Shown one piece after another: positions 20,592 through 28,788 of a DNA stretch of 40,386 nt. Where the stretch lies: positions 1-40,386 of the forward strand of contig JALRLM010000160.1 of the NCBI GenBank assembly GCA_023254435.1, given 5' to 3'. A program made the translations under genes and the position numbers. This stretch comes from Hydrocarboniphaga sp. (lineage in GTDB: Bacteria > Pseudomonadota > Gammaproteobacteria > Nevskiales > Nevskiaceae). Below the pieces are notes generated by a model. That model was not told the origin of the DNA. It was given only the letters and a program-made list of their open reading frames with translations, and did no database searches. Position 1 is the first letter of the stretch. Every line of letters starts with the position of its first letter.

Positions 20592-20686
20592 CAGAACCGC
20601 TCCGCACGCAGCAGCGCGTAGAGCAGATAGGCCAGAAGGCCCACCGCGATCGCGCCACCCCACCAGAATGCCAACGTCATCGCCAT
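20591..20686 (-). CDS. kdpF: K+-transporting ATPase small subunit KdpF
   Basis: M(AM)[28 protein letters not shown], ~29-31-aa single TM, overlapping the kdpA start; hidden inside a longer ORF (20591..21169) in the track. Confidence 0.85.
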   Translation of the reverse strand: MAMTLAFWWGGAIAVGLLAYLLYALLRAERF

Positions 20687-20753
20687 CGCCTCGGATTGCT
20701 TTTGGGAGGGCGGCAGTATCGAAAGCGGAGGCGCTAAGCCTCCATTCCGATTG

Positions 20754-20785
20754 CGCGGGCAGACTGTAAAGGCAGCGTAAAAGTC
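20754..20785 (-). promoter_or_regulatory. Candidate KdpE-binding site / kdp promoter region
   Basis: Minus strand reads CGACTTTTACGCTGCCTTTACAGTCTGCCCGCG, similar in layout to the E. coli kdp operator TTTATACTTTTTTTACACCCCGCCCG as I recall it; ~70 bp upstream of kdpF. Confidence 0.55.
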
Positions 20786-20939
20786 GTCGTCCCGATGCGG
20801 GCAGCGATCCGGAGACGATCCGAAAAGCGCGATGGAAGCCAGCCGGAAATGATCCGAAAGCGAACAGGGGGCACCGAAGTGCAAAGCCACGGTCTTACAC
20901 TGCGCATCTTCTCCCGATGCTCTCCGTGATCGCCGCCGC

Positions 20940-21263
20940 ATGGCCCATTCGCGTCGTTCCGTCCTGCAGCGGACCTGCCGTCCGCACCTCCTGGCCGCCT
21001 GCGGCCTGCTGCTCGTCCTGGCCGCCTGTGGTTCGGGCAAGGTCCGCGACGACGGTCCCGTCTCGTTCCAGCAGTTCGAGGCGGCCGATGCCGACCACGA
21101 CGGCAAGCTCGATCGCGAGGAGGTCAACGCCATTCCCGAACTGGCGCCGTACTTCAGCCGCATGGACACTGACCGCAGCGGCTATCTATCGTGGAGCGAG
21201 GTTCGCGCGGGGCGCTTCCCGGTCTATCGCATGCCGATGCCGCCGGGCCAGCGCGGCGAATGA
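20940..21263 (+). CDS. EF-hand domain lipoprotein
   Basis: Lipobox LAACG; two EF-hand loops DADHDGKLDREE and DTDRSGYLSWSE. Confidence 0.83.
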   Translation: MAHSRRSVLQRTCRPHLLAACGLLLVLAACGSGKVRDDGPVSFQQFEAADADHDGKLDREEVNAIPELAPYFSRMDTDRSGYLSWSEVRAGRFPVYRMPMPPGQRGE

Positions 21264-21359
21264 GCCTGTCGTGGCGGTCTGTGATTTTTCGCTGTATATA
21301 AGATTAAAGTTTGATGATTGCTTGAGCCTCCGCCAGGCGGCTCCAAACCGGGGAAGGGC

Positions 21360-22355
21360 ATGAACTCGCTCGTGCTGCTGCTGATTCTGCTGTTGGCGTT
21401 GATCCTGCTCGCGATGGGCCTGTCGGGACGCCGGCCGCAGCCCTCCGATGGCAGCTGGGTGGCGCTGTCGCCGACTGGTCGTGCCGGGCTCATCGTCGCC
21501 GCGTTCACGGTCGGGCTCGCGGCACTGGCCTGGCAATCGGGCTGGCTGCCGAACATGCGCAGCGACAGCGCGCGCAAGTGGTCGGCGCAGAGCGCGCCGA
21601 GCCCGTACACCCCTAACGCCAGTCCGGCGGCGGCGTCGCCGACGCTGTGGAACGAAGCAGCCAGTGCGCAGCAGCAGGCCGACGCCCGCCGTGCCGCGGG
21701 CTACCCCGATCCCTTGCCGACGACCTCGGCTCCGGCTCCCGAGCCGGCACCGCAGTCCGTCGCCGCTCCGGCTCCTGCTGCGCCCGCGCCGGCGACACCA
21801 GTGCCGACCGCGGTCGCCGCCGCCGAAGCGGAACCGGAATGCGAATGCCCGCCCAAAAAGCCCAAGCCGGCCGCCAAGCCCGCGAGCGCCGTGCCCAAGC
21901 GGGCGCTGGTGCAGCGCGCGCGGCGCGCCGGCGATGGCCGTCTCAATGTCTGCGACGTGCAGCAGCAGTACGGCATCACGGCGGCGAGCTATGGCGTCGC
22001 GGATCGCGCCGACGGCGGTTCGCAGCGGCTGGTTTCGGTCTCGGCCGGTGCCGGTGCGGTGACGGTGCAGAACCGGCTCGGCCCTGAGCAGCGTCGCGAA
22101 GTGCTGATCGTCAGCGTCGATGGCGGCAGCGTCGGTGAGCTGCAGCTGGGCCCCGGCAAGCGCAGCGGTACGCTCAGGCTGCGGTTGCCGGCCGGGGGCA
22201 GCGCGCGCTACCAGCTCAGCGGCTACACCGAGTTCACCGATGGCCGCCGCGTGCCCATCGAGGGTGAAGGCTGGATCGAGGCGGCCGACGGGCGTTTCGA
22301 CGTGCGCACGGCCGACGCCGACAACGGCGGCCTGCTGTTCCTCGAACCGGCCTGA
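21360..22355 (+). CDS. Membrane-anchored protein with Ala/Pro-rich linker and C-terminal domain of unknown function
   Basis: MNSLVLLLILLLALILLAMGLSG TM, PAPEPAPQSVAAPAPAAPAPATPVP linker, ECECPPKKPKPAAKPASA, then a ~150-aa beta-rich-looking domain. Confidence 0.75.
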   Translation: MNSLVLLLILLLALILLAMGLSGRRPQPSDGSWVALSPTGRAGLIVAAFTVGLAALAWQSGWLPNMRSDSARKWSAQSAPSPYTPNASPAAASPTLWNEAASAQQQADARRAAGYPDPLPTTSAPAPEPAPQSVAAPAPAAPAPATPVPTAVAAAEAEPECECPPKKPKPAAKPASAVPKRALVQRARRAGDGRLNVCDVQQQYGITAASYGVADRADGGSQRLVSVSAGAGAVTVQNRLGPEQRREVLIVSVDGGSVGELQLGPGKRSGTLRLRLPAGGSARYQLSGYTEFTDGRRVPIEGEGWIEAADGRFDVRTADADNGGLLFLEPA

Positions 22356-22371
22356 GCGCTGGCCCGCTTCG

Positions 22372-22479
22372 GGAAGCTCTGATGAAGCTTGCGAGCGCAC
22401 GCCGGTCGCACGAAGACGCAGCGCAGTAACCGCAGCGTAGCGAGATGGACGTGTGGACAGCAGCTTAAGCAGAGCTTCC
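22372..22479. repeat. ~108-bp inverted-repeat element (MITE-like candidate)
   Basis: GGAAGCTCTG (22372-22381) and perfect inverse CAGAGCTTCC (22470-22479); arms extend imperfectly inward with AAGCT/AGCTT. Confidence 0.6.
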
Positions 22480-22513
22480 TTAGAATGCCGCCCTGCGAAA
22501 TCCGGAGACCGCC

Positions 22514-22792
22514 ATGCCCCGACTGTCCCATCTGTGCTGCGCGCTGTTGATTACGCTCACGGCGGCCTGCGCGTCGAAAAAGGCGATCGATACGGGCTCG
22601 CCCGACAGCATCATCGCGGCCGTCAATGTCGGCGACGAGGTCAACATCACGAGCAAGAACGGCAAGCTCTATCGCTTCGTGGTCACGCGCATGACCAACA
22701 AGGCCTTGTACGGCGACGGCTATCGCGTCGGCTACGACGAGATGGCGAGCCTCAAGCGCAGTGGCAAGACGCCCGAGGCACCGGGCGTCTGA
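22514..22792 (+). CDS. Small lipoprotein
   Basis: Lipobox LTAAC; VGDEVNITSKNGKLYRFVVTRMTNKALYGDGYRVGYDEMASLKRSG. Confidence 0.75.
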   Translation: MPRLSHLCCALLITLTAACASKKAIDTGSPDSIIAAVNVGDEVNITSKNGKLYRFVVTRMTNKALYGDGYRVGYDEMASLKRSGKTPEAPGV

Positions 22793-22802
22793 GGCCGGGG
22801 AC

Positions 22803-23180
22803 TCAGTTGTCGGGCGCGAAGTCGGCGTCTTCCAGGGCCTGCTTGAACAACAGCAGGGCGGCGGCGTACACCGCGACGAGAATGCCCACCACGAGGCCCG
22901 TGGTCCTGAGGCCGTCGAACTGCTCGACCTGCAGCTGCTCGATCTGGTCGTAGCGCACCGACCAGGCCTTGTCGGCCCGGTCGCGGCCGATGAAGCGCTC
23001 GGCCTCGATCGAGGTGACCTTGAGATCGTAGTGGCGCTGGGTCTTGGTCAGCACGCCTACTTGATCGCCCACGTGCAGTCTGGATTGCGTGGCCGGTACG
23101 CCGGGGCTATCGATGACCTGCATCGAATGACAGCCCACCAGACTCGGCACGACGACGGCCACGATCAGCTTGCGCAACAT
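22803..23180 (-). CDS. Small lipoprotein with C-terminal TM, paralogous in core to the 22514..22792 product
   Basis: MLRKLIVAVVVPSLVGCHSM lipobox; VGDQVGVLTKTQRHYDLKVTSIEAERFIG...VRYDQIEQL. Start re-chosen at 23180. Confidence 0.75.
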   Translation of the reverse strand: MLRKLIVAVVVPSLVGCHSMQVIDSPGVPATQSRLHVGDQVGVLTKTQRHYDLKVTSIEAERFIGRDRADKAWSVRYDQIEQLQVEQFDGLRTTGLVVGILVAVYAAALLLFKQALEDADFAPDN

Positions 23181-23315
23181 GCTTCGCCCCCCGGAAGAAG
23201 CCGCCCCCCACGGGCGGTATCTCATCCTAACGGGGCATCGTGCTGTGAGGCGATGTAGCGCGCTCGCGCTCAATACCCAAACGCCAAAGCAGCCTCGTAT
23301 TGGGAGCGGCGAGCC

Positions 23316-24725
23316 TCAGGACCAGACCAGGCTCTTGGGCAGCGAGGCCAGCGAGCGATGCAGGGTCTGCGACAGCTGCGCCACGTGGCGGCGCAACTCG
23401 GGCACGGCGGTGGCTTCCCACAGTTGCGCACGCAAAAACGGCCCGACGTAGTGCAGCACGGGCGAGGAATAACCCTCGCGGTCGACCAGCCGGTATTCGT
23501 CGTCGACGATCAGGCCCAGACCCAGCTCGTCGGGCGTCAGCAAGCCGTCGTCGCGCAGCTGCGCGATCAGCGGCTCGGTGACGACGCGCGTGTCGCTTTC
23601 GGGACCGGTGCAGTTGATCACGCAGCCCGCCGCGATGCGCTGCGTCTGGCTGCCACCGCGGGCGCGCCACAGCACCTCGACGCCGTCGGCCTGTTCTTCG
23701 TAGCCCAGCACGCGGCCGGCCAGGATGTGCAGGTTGCCCTCGGCGCGCTCGGCGTCCAGCAGGCGTCCCAGCGCGGGGGCGCAGCGATGGCGGTGCGTGT
23801 CCCAGAACGTGCGCAGGTGGCGCAGGAAGCGGCGGCGTTCACGGCCGGGCAGCGCCTTCCACAGATCGGGCGTGGCGCCGCGCAGGCCGCCGATGATGTC
23901 GCGCCAGTCGACGTCCTCGGTGACCGCGAGCTGCAGCTCCTGACGCAGTCCGCGCAGGTAGTCGGCGGCGTTGGGCGTCTGCGGCAGGCGCCTGGGCAGG
24001 CCCGTGGTGTAGACCGGCCGGATCTCCAGTTCGCGATGCGGCTGCGGCAGCAGGCCGCGACGCGACAGCGCGTGGATGGGCGCGTGATGGCCACGCGCGC
24101 GTAGCGTCAGTAGCGTGTCGAGCATGGTCAGGCCGGTGCCGATCAAAAACACCGGCTCGTCGGGCTTGACCACCCACAGCGCGTCGGCGCGCCAGGGATC
24201 GCGCACGTAGCGCGGGCTGCTGTAGAAGCCTTCGTAATCGGGCGCCACGCGCGGGTCGGCCGGCGCAAAGTTGCCCAGTGCGAGTACCACGCGATCGGCG
24301 TCGAGGCTGCGGCGATTGGTGAGCTGGACGCGCGCGCCATCGCCGATCAGGTCGATACGCTGCACGTCGCCGACCATGGGGCGGTACTCGCTGCCCGCAG
24401 GTGCCTTGCGCACGGCCTCGCGCGTGATCCACTCCAGGTAGTCGCCGAAGATGCGGCGCGAGACGAAACTGTTGGCCGAGACGTCGGGATCGACGCTCTG
24501 CGCATAGCGCAGAAAACTGTCCTCGTCGTCCGGGAAGGCGCTCATGCGACCGGCCGGTACGTTGAGCACATGCTCGTCGGTGCGCGTGCCGTAGGCCAGG
24601 CCGCGCGCCATCAGGCCGGAGCGGTTGAGCAGGATCACGCGCAGCGGCTCGCTGGCCTTGCGCAGCAACTGGGCCGCGGTCACGGCGCCACAAAATCCCG
24701 CTCCGATGATGACGACGGTCTTCAC
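23316..24725 (-). CDS. FAD/NAD(P)-binding protein (YdhS-like family)
   Basis: VVIIGAGFCGAVTAAQLLR, GTRTDEHVLNVPAGRMSAFPDD, VINCTGPESD. Confidence 0.85.
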   Translation of the reverse strand: MKTVVIIGAGFCGAVTAAQLLRKASEPLRVILLNRSGLMARGLAYGTRTDEHVLNVPAGRMSAFPDDEDSFLRYAQSVDPDVSANSFVSRRIFGDYLEWITREAVRKAPAGSEYRPMVGDVQRIDLIGDGARVQLTNRRSLDADRVVLALGNFAPADPRVAPDYEGFYSSPRYVRDPWRADALWVVKPDEPVFLIGTGLTMLDTLLTLRARGHHAPIHALSRRGLLPQPHRELEIRPVYTTGLPRRLPQTPNAADYLRGLRQELQLAVTEDVDWRDIIGGLRGATPDLWKALPGRERRRFLRHLRTFWDTHRHRCAPALGRLLDAERAEGNLHILAGRVLGYEEQADGVEVLWRARGGSQTQRIAAGCVINCTGPESDTRVVTEPLIAQLRDDGLLTPDELGLGLIVDDEYRLVDREGYSSPVLHYVGPFLRAQLWEATAVPELRRHVAQLSQTLHRSLASLPKSLVWS

Positions 24726-24895
24726 GCCCGGCTTCCTTTCCCTGAACGATGACTGAGCGTCGCAAGACGCGTGCCCCGAAGGCTATCGGGCCGCGGCTGG
24801 CCGCGACCAATAGCCAAAGGGTCTAACTCAGGCTTGCGTAAGAACCTGGAAGCTCAGCAGTTTCAGGGCCAAGACGGCATCGCGCCGGCCTTGCG

Positions 24896-25843
24896 TCACA
24901 AGGCGGCGAAGCGGTCCGTGGCGGCGACGAGACGCGACAGGATGCCGGGTTCGCTGGCCGCATGACCGGCGTCGCCGACGATCTGCAGTTCGGCCTCGGG
25001 CCACACGCGGTGCAGGTCCCAGGCCGACTTGATCGGGCATACCACGTCGTAGCGGCCCTGCACGATCACGCCTGGGATGTGGCGGATGCGGTAGGCGTCG
25101 TCGAGCAGCTGGCTCGGGCTCTTGAAGAAGCCGCCGTTGACGAAGTAGTGGCATTCGATGCGGGCGAAGGCCTCGGCGAACTTGTCCTCGCCGAAGCGCG
25201 CCACCATGTCGCGGCTCGGCAGCAGCTTGCTCGTGGCGCCTTCCCAGATGCTCCAGGCCCGCGCGGCCTCGCGGCGTTCGATGGCGTGGTCGCTGGTCAG
25301 GCGCTTGTGGTACGCGGCGACCAGGTCGTGGCGCTCGTCGCGCGGAATCGGCCGCAGATAGTGCTCCCAGGCATCGGGGAACAGCCAGCTCGCGCCCTCC
25401 TGGTAGAACCAGCGGATCTCCTCGGGACGCAGCAGAAAGATGCCGCGCAGCACCAGCGCGCGCACGCGCTCGGGGTGCGTCTGCGCGTAGGCGAGCGCCA
25501 GCGTCGAGCCCCAGGAGCCGCCGAACACCACCCAGCGGTCGATGCCCAGCAGCTCGCGGATCCGTTCCATGTCGGCGACCAGATCCCAGGTGGTGTTGTC
25601 GCGCAGTTCGGCGTGCGGCGTGGAGCGGCCGCAACCGCGCTGGTCGAACAGCACGATGCGGTACAGCTGCGGATTGAAGAACTGCCGGTGCCAGGGCTCG
25701 GTGCCGCCGCCGGGGCCGCCGTGGACGAACACCACCGGCTTGCCCTTGGGATTGCCGCACTCCTCGACGTGCAGTTCGTGCAGCTCCGACACCTTGAGCC
25801 GGTGCGTGCGATAGGGTTCGACGGCGGGGTAGGGCTGTCCCAT
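24896..25843 (-). CDS. pip: Proline iminopeptidase
   Basis: PVVFVHGGPGGGTEPWHRQFFNPQLYRIVLFDQRGCGRSTPHAELRDNTTWDLVADMERIRE; GGSWGSTLAL nucleophile motif. Confidence 0.96.
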   Translation of the reverse strand: MGQPYPAVEPYRTHRLKVSELHELHVEECGNPKGKPVVFVHGGPGGGTEPWHRQFFNPQLYRIVLFDQRGCGRSTPHAELRDNTTWDLVADMERIRELLGIDRWVVFGGSWGSTLALAYAQTHPERVRALVLRGIFLLRPEEIRWFYQEGASWLFPDAWEHYLRPIPRDERHDLVAAYHKRLTSDHAIERREAARAWSIWEGATSKLLPSRDMVARFGEDKFAEAFARIECHYFVNGGFFKSPSQLLDDAYRIRHIPGVIVQGRYDVVCPIKSAWDLHRVWPEAELQIVGDAGHAASEPGILSRLVAATDRFAAL

Positions 25844-26136
25844 TGGCGGTCTTTGGTCTGGATGGCCACGGCGATGCGCCCGATGTCTCCCAACATGCGA
25901 ACGCGCGTTTTTGCGACTCTAGCTTAATGCACGACGCCATCCTGTCAGCCTGGGGATGATGCGTGCAGATGTCGCGATCGGTATCGCTTCATGCGGCGTG
26001 GTCGCGGGCGAGCGTTGGAGCGCCGTTTGTGGTCCTCGTTGCGCACGTCGGTGGGGGCAAGTTGGATGGCGCCGAGACAGCATTTGTTCAGCGCAAGCCA
26101 CTGGGCTAGCATCGTTTTGGGGCATCACGCGACGGC

Positions 26137-28083
26137 ATGGCGACCCTGCGGATCACGGCAGACCGGGTTCGTGGGCCAGTCGGGGACGAGCCGCGCCGGA
26201 CGCGATACTGGATGGGGTTTGGAGTGGCTCTGAAAACCGTTGGCTGGACCATGCTGCTGTTGGGCTCGACCGCTGTGGCCTGTGCGCAGCAGGACGTGCC
26301 GGCACCCGAATCCGGCGCAGCCGTGACCGTGGTGTCGCCCGATGCGCCGCCGTCACCCGCCGCCGATGCCGCCAGCACGCTCGAACCCACCGCGCTGGCG
26401 CCGACCGCCACCGCGAATCCGGCCGTCGCGCCGGTGACCGAGCCGGTCCCGGCCGCCGCCGTCAGCGGCGAACTGCCGCCCGCCGAGGCCGTCAGCCAGG
26501 CGGTGAAGCAGACCGTGCGCGAAGCCGCCACGCCGGCGCTCGATCCCAAGCTGTTCCCGCGCTACGACTCGCTGCAGCCCAAGGTCGCGTTCTGGACCAA
26601 AGTGTTCGGCCAGTACTCCGAGAACCAGAGCGCGATCCATTCCAGCGAGTATCCGAACAAGGTGTTCGAGGTGCTGGACTTCCGCGCCGACGCACTGCGC
26701 CTCGACAAGGTGTCGCTGGCGCGACTCAAGGCCGACGAGGAAACCAGGGCCAAGGCCCGCGCCAATCGCCTGCTCGAGGAAGTGGACGCCCTGCGCGACA
26801 CGCCCGAGCGCCTCAACGAAGCGCAGCGCCGCGTGTTTTCGCTGTACGCCGACGTGCGCGGCGACAACCGCTTCCGCAAGGCGGTCGGCACCGTGCGCGC
26901 GCAGCGCGGGCTCAAGGAGCGCACCGCGCTGGCGCTGGAGACTTCGGGCCGCTACCTGCCCGAGATGGAACGCATCTTCCGCAGCTATGGCCTGCCCGTG
27001 CAGCTCACGCGACTGCCGCTGGTGGAGTCCAGCTTCAACGTCGAGGCGTATTCCAAGGTCGGCGCGGCCGGCCTGTGGCAGTTCATGCCCTCGTCCGCGA
27101 AGATCTACATGCGGCTCAACGAAGTGGTCGACGATCGCCGCGACCCCTGGACGAGCACCGACGCCGCCGCGCGCCACCTGCGTGACGACTACGCCGCGCT
27201 GGGTGCCTGGCCGCTGGCGGTCACCGCCTACAACCACGGTCGCGGCGGCATCGCGCGTGGCCTGCAGAAGATCGGCGGCACCACGCTGCCCGACCTGATC
27301 GCGGGCTACGATGCCAAGAGCTTCGGCTTCGCTTCGCAGAATTTCTATTCGGAGTTCCTGGCCGCCGCCGATGTCGAGCGCGAGTGGAAGCGCCATTTCG
27401 GCGAGCAGCTGCAGCGCAATGCGCCGCTGCGCTACGACACCGTCGAAACCAAGCACTACGTGCCCTACGAGACGCTGCGCCGGCTCTGCGATGCCGACGA
27501 CGAAGTGTTCCGCAAGCTCAATCCGGCGTACCGGCCCGAGGTCATCGAAGGCAAGCTCTACGTGCCGCCGGGGCATTTGATTCGCGTGCCCGCTGGCCAT
27601 GCCAGCGATTTCAACGTGGCCTACGCCAAGCTCGGCAGCAGCGAGCGCTTCGACAGCCAGCGCACGTTCTACTTGCTGCACAAGGTCACCAAGGGCGAGT
27701 CGATCGGCAAGATCGCCAGGCAGTACGGCGTCAGTCAGGCCGCGATCAAGAGCGCCAACGGCTTCAAAGGCACGGCGATCCGCATCGGCCAGGTCATCAA
27801 GGTGCCGCCGCGCGAGGAGCGTCGCCCCGGGCCGGTGACGGTGGCGCTGGGCGAATCCAAGCCGACGCTGACGAGGGCGGAAACCCAAGCCGTGGAAGCC
27901 GAGCGCGCGCAGCAGGCGCCGCCCCAGCGCAAGGCCGTGCGTACACACCAAGTGCGTTCGGGCCAGACGCTGAGCAGCATCGCGGCGCGCTACAAGGTCA
28001 GCGTGACCTCGCTACGCGAGGCCAACGACATCGAAGGCAGCCATCTGCGCGTGGGGCAGAAGCTGCGCATTCCGCTGAGCTGA
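26137..28083 (+). CDS. mltD: Membrane-bound lytic murein transglycosylase D, two LysM domains
   Basis: LPLVESSFNVEAYSKVGAAGLWQFMPSSAKIYMRLN catalytic region; two LysM repeats (LHKVTKGESIGKIARQYGVS and HQVRSGQTLSSIAARYKVS). The exact start is uncertain (a later ATG at 26212 is possible). Confidence 0.92.
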   Translation: MATLRITADRVRGPVGDEPRRTRYWMGFGVALKTVGWTMLLLGSTAVACAQQDVPAPESGAAVTVVSPDAPPSPAADAASTLEPTALAPTATANPAVAPVTEPVPAAAVSGELPPAEAVSQAVKQTVREAATPALDPKLFPRYDSLQPKVAFWTKVFGQYSENQSAIHSSEYPNKVFEVLDFRADALRLDKVSLARLKADEETRAKARANRLLEEVDALRDTPERLNEAQRRVFSLYADVRGDNRFRKAVGTVRAQRGLKERTALALETSGRYLPEMERIFRSYGLPVQLTRLPLVESSFNVEAYSKVGAAGLWQFMPSSAKIYMRLNEVVDDRRDPWTSTDAAARHLRDDYAALGAWPLAVTAYNHGRGGIARGLQKIGGTTLPDLIAGYDAKSFGFASQNFYSEFLAAADVEREWKRHFGEQLQRNAPLRYDTVETKHYVPYETLRRLCDADDEVFRKLNPAYRPEVIEGKLYVPPGHLIRVPAGHASDFNVAYAKLGSSERFDSQRTFYLLHKVTKGESIGKIARQYGVSQAAIKSANGFKGTAIRIGQVIKVPPREERRPGPVTVALGESKPTLTRAETQAVEAERAQQAPPQRKAVRTHQVRSGQTLSSIAARYKVSVTSLREANDIEGSHLRVGQKLRIPLS

Positions 28084-28099
28084 GGGTGCCGCGCCGTTT

Positions 28100-28234
28100 C
28101 TAGCGCAGCAGGCCGATGACGCCGATCGCGATCAGGTAGATCGCCACCACGTAGTTGAGCAGCTTGGGGCTGACCAGGATCAGCACGCCGGCGATCAGCG
28201 ACAGCAGCGGCACGGGTTCGATATGCAGGGTCAT
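28100..28234 (-). CDS. DUF3096-family small membrane protein
   Basis: MTLHIEPVPLLSLIAGVLILVSPKLLNYVVAIYLIAIGVIGLLR (44 aa), embedded in a longer ORF of the track. Confidence 0.8.
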   Translation of the reverse strand: MTLHIEPVPLLSLIAGVLILVSPKLLNYVVAIYLIAIGVIGLLR

Positions 28235-28298
28235 GGCGGTCTTCCTTGTTTGTGAGTTTTCAGGGGCGGCCTGGCTTTGTTGCGCGGCGCGCAGGGCA

Positions 28299-28778
28299 CT
28301 AGACCAGCCAGGCGAATAGGAACACGCCGACCATCGCCAGGCCCAGCGCCAGCTTGACGATGGTGCCCAGCAGCAGGCCCACCCAGGTGGCGACGCCGGA
28401 GCTGGCGGCCTGTTCCAGACCGCGTCGCGCGGCGAGTTCGCCAATCACGGCGCCTACGAAGGGGCCCAGCACCAGGCCCGGCAGGCCGAAGAAGATGCCG
28501 ACGATGCTGCCCAGCGTCGCGCCCAGCACGGCCTTGGGGCTGGCGCCGACGCGCTTGGCGCCGAGGCTGCCGGCGATGAAGTCGAGCGTCAGGCCGATCA
28601 CCAGCATCACCGCGAGTACGCCCACGGTGATGCTGCCGACGCGCTGGAACTGATCGGCCCAGGCGGCCAGCAGCAGGCCGCCAAAGATCATCGGCAGGCC
28701 CGGCAGGATCGGCAGCACCGAGCCGGCCAGGCCGCCGAGCACGAGCAGGGTGGCCAGCAGGCCGATCAGCAGTTCCAT
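28299..28778 (-). CDS. DUF456-family membrane protein
   Basis: GLAGSVLPILPGLPMIFGGLLLAAWAD, GAKRVGASPKAVLGATLGSIVGIFFGLPGLVLGPFVGAVIGEL. True ATG at 28778; the ORF-track start is over-extended. Confidence 0.87.
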   Translation of the reverse strand: MELLIGLLATLLVLGGLAGSVLPILPGLPMIFGGLLLAAWADQFQRVGSITVGVLAVMLVIGLTLDFIAGSLGAKRVGASPKAVLGATLGSIVGIFFGLPGLVLGPFVGAVIGELAARRGLEQAASSGVATWVGLLLGTIVKLALGLAMVGVFLFAWLV

Positions 28779-28788
28779 CGAGACGTTC

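Noticed and set aside
18241-20658. 805-aa minus-strand ORF
   Set aside because: Frame-shifted shadow of kdpA/kdpB with RR-rich low-complexity translation.
24888-24904. GCCTTG-cgtca-CAAGGC hairpin at the pip stop codon
   Set aside because: Short, overlaps the coding end and lacks a U-tract; not confident as a terminator.
26353-27951. 532-aa minus-strand ORF
   Set aside because: Antisense to mltD, which has clear SLT and LysM motifs.
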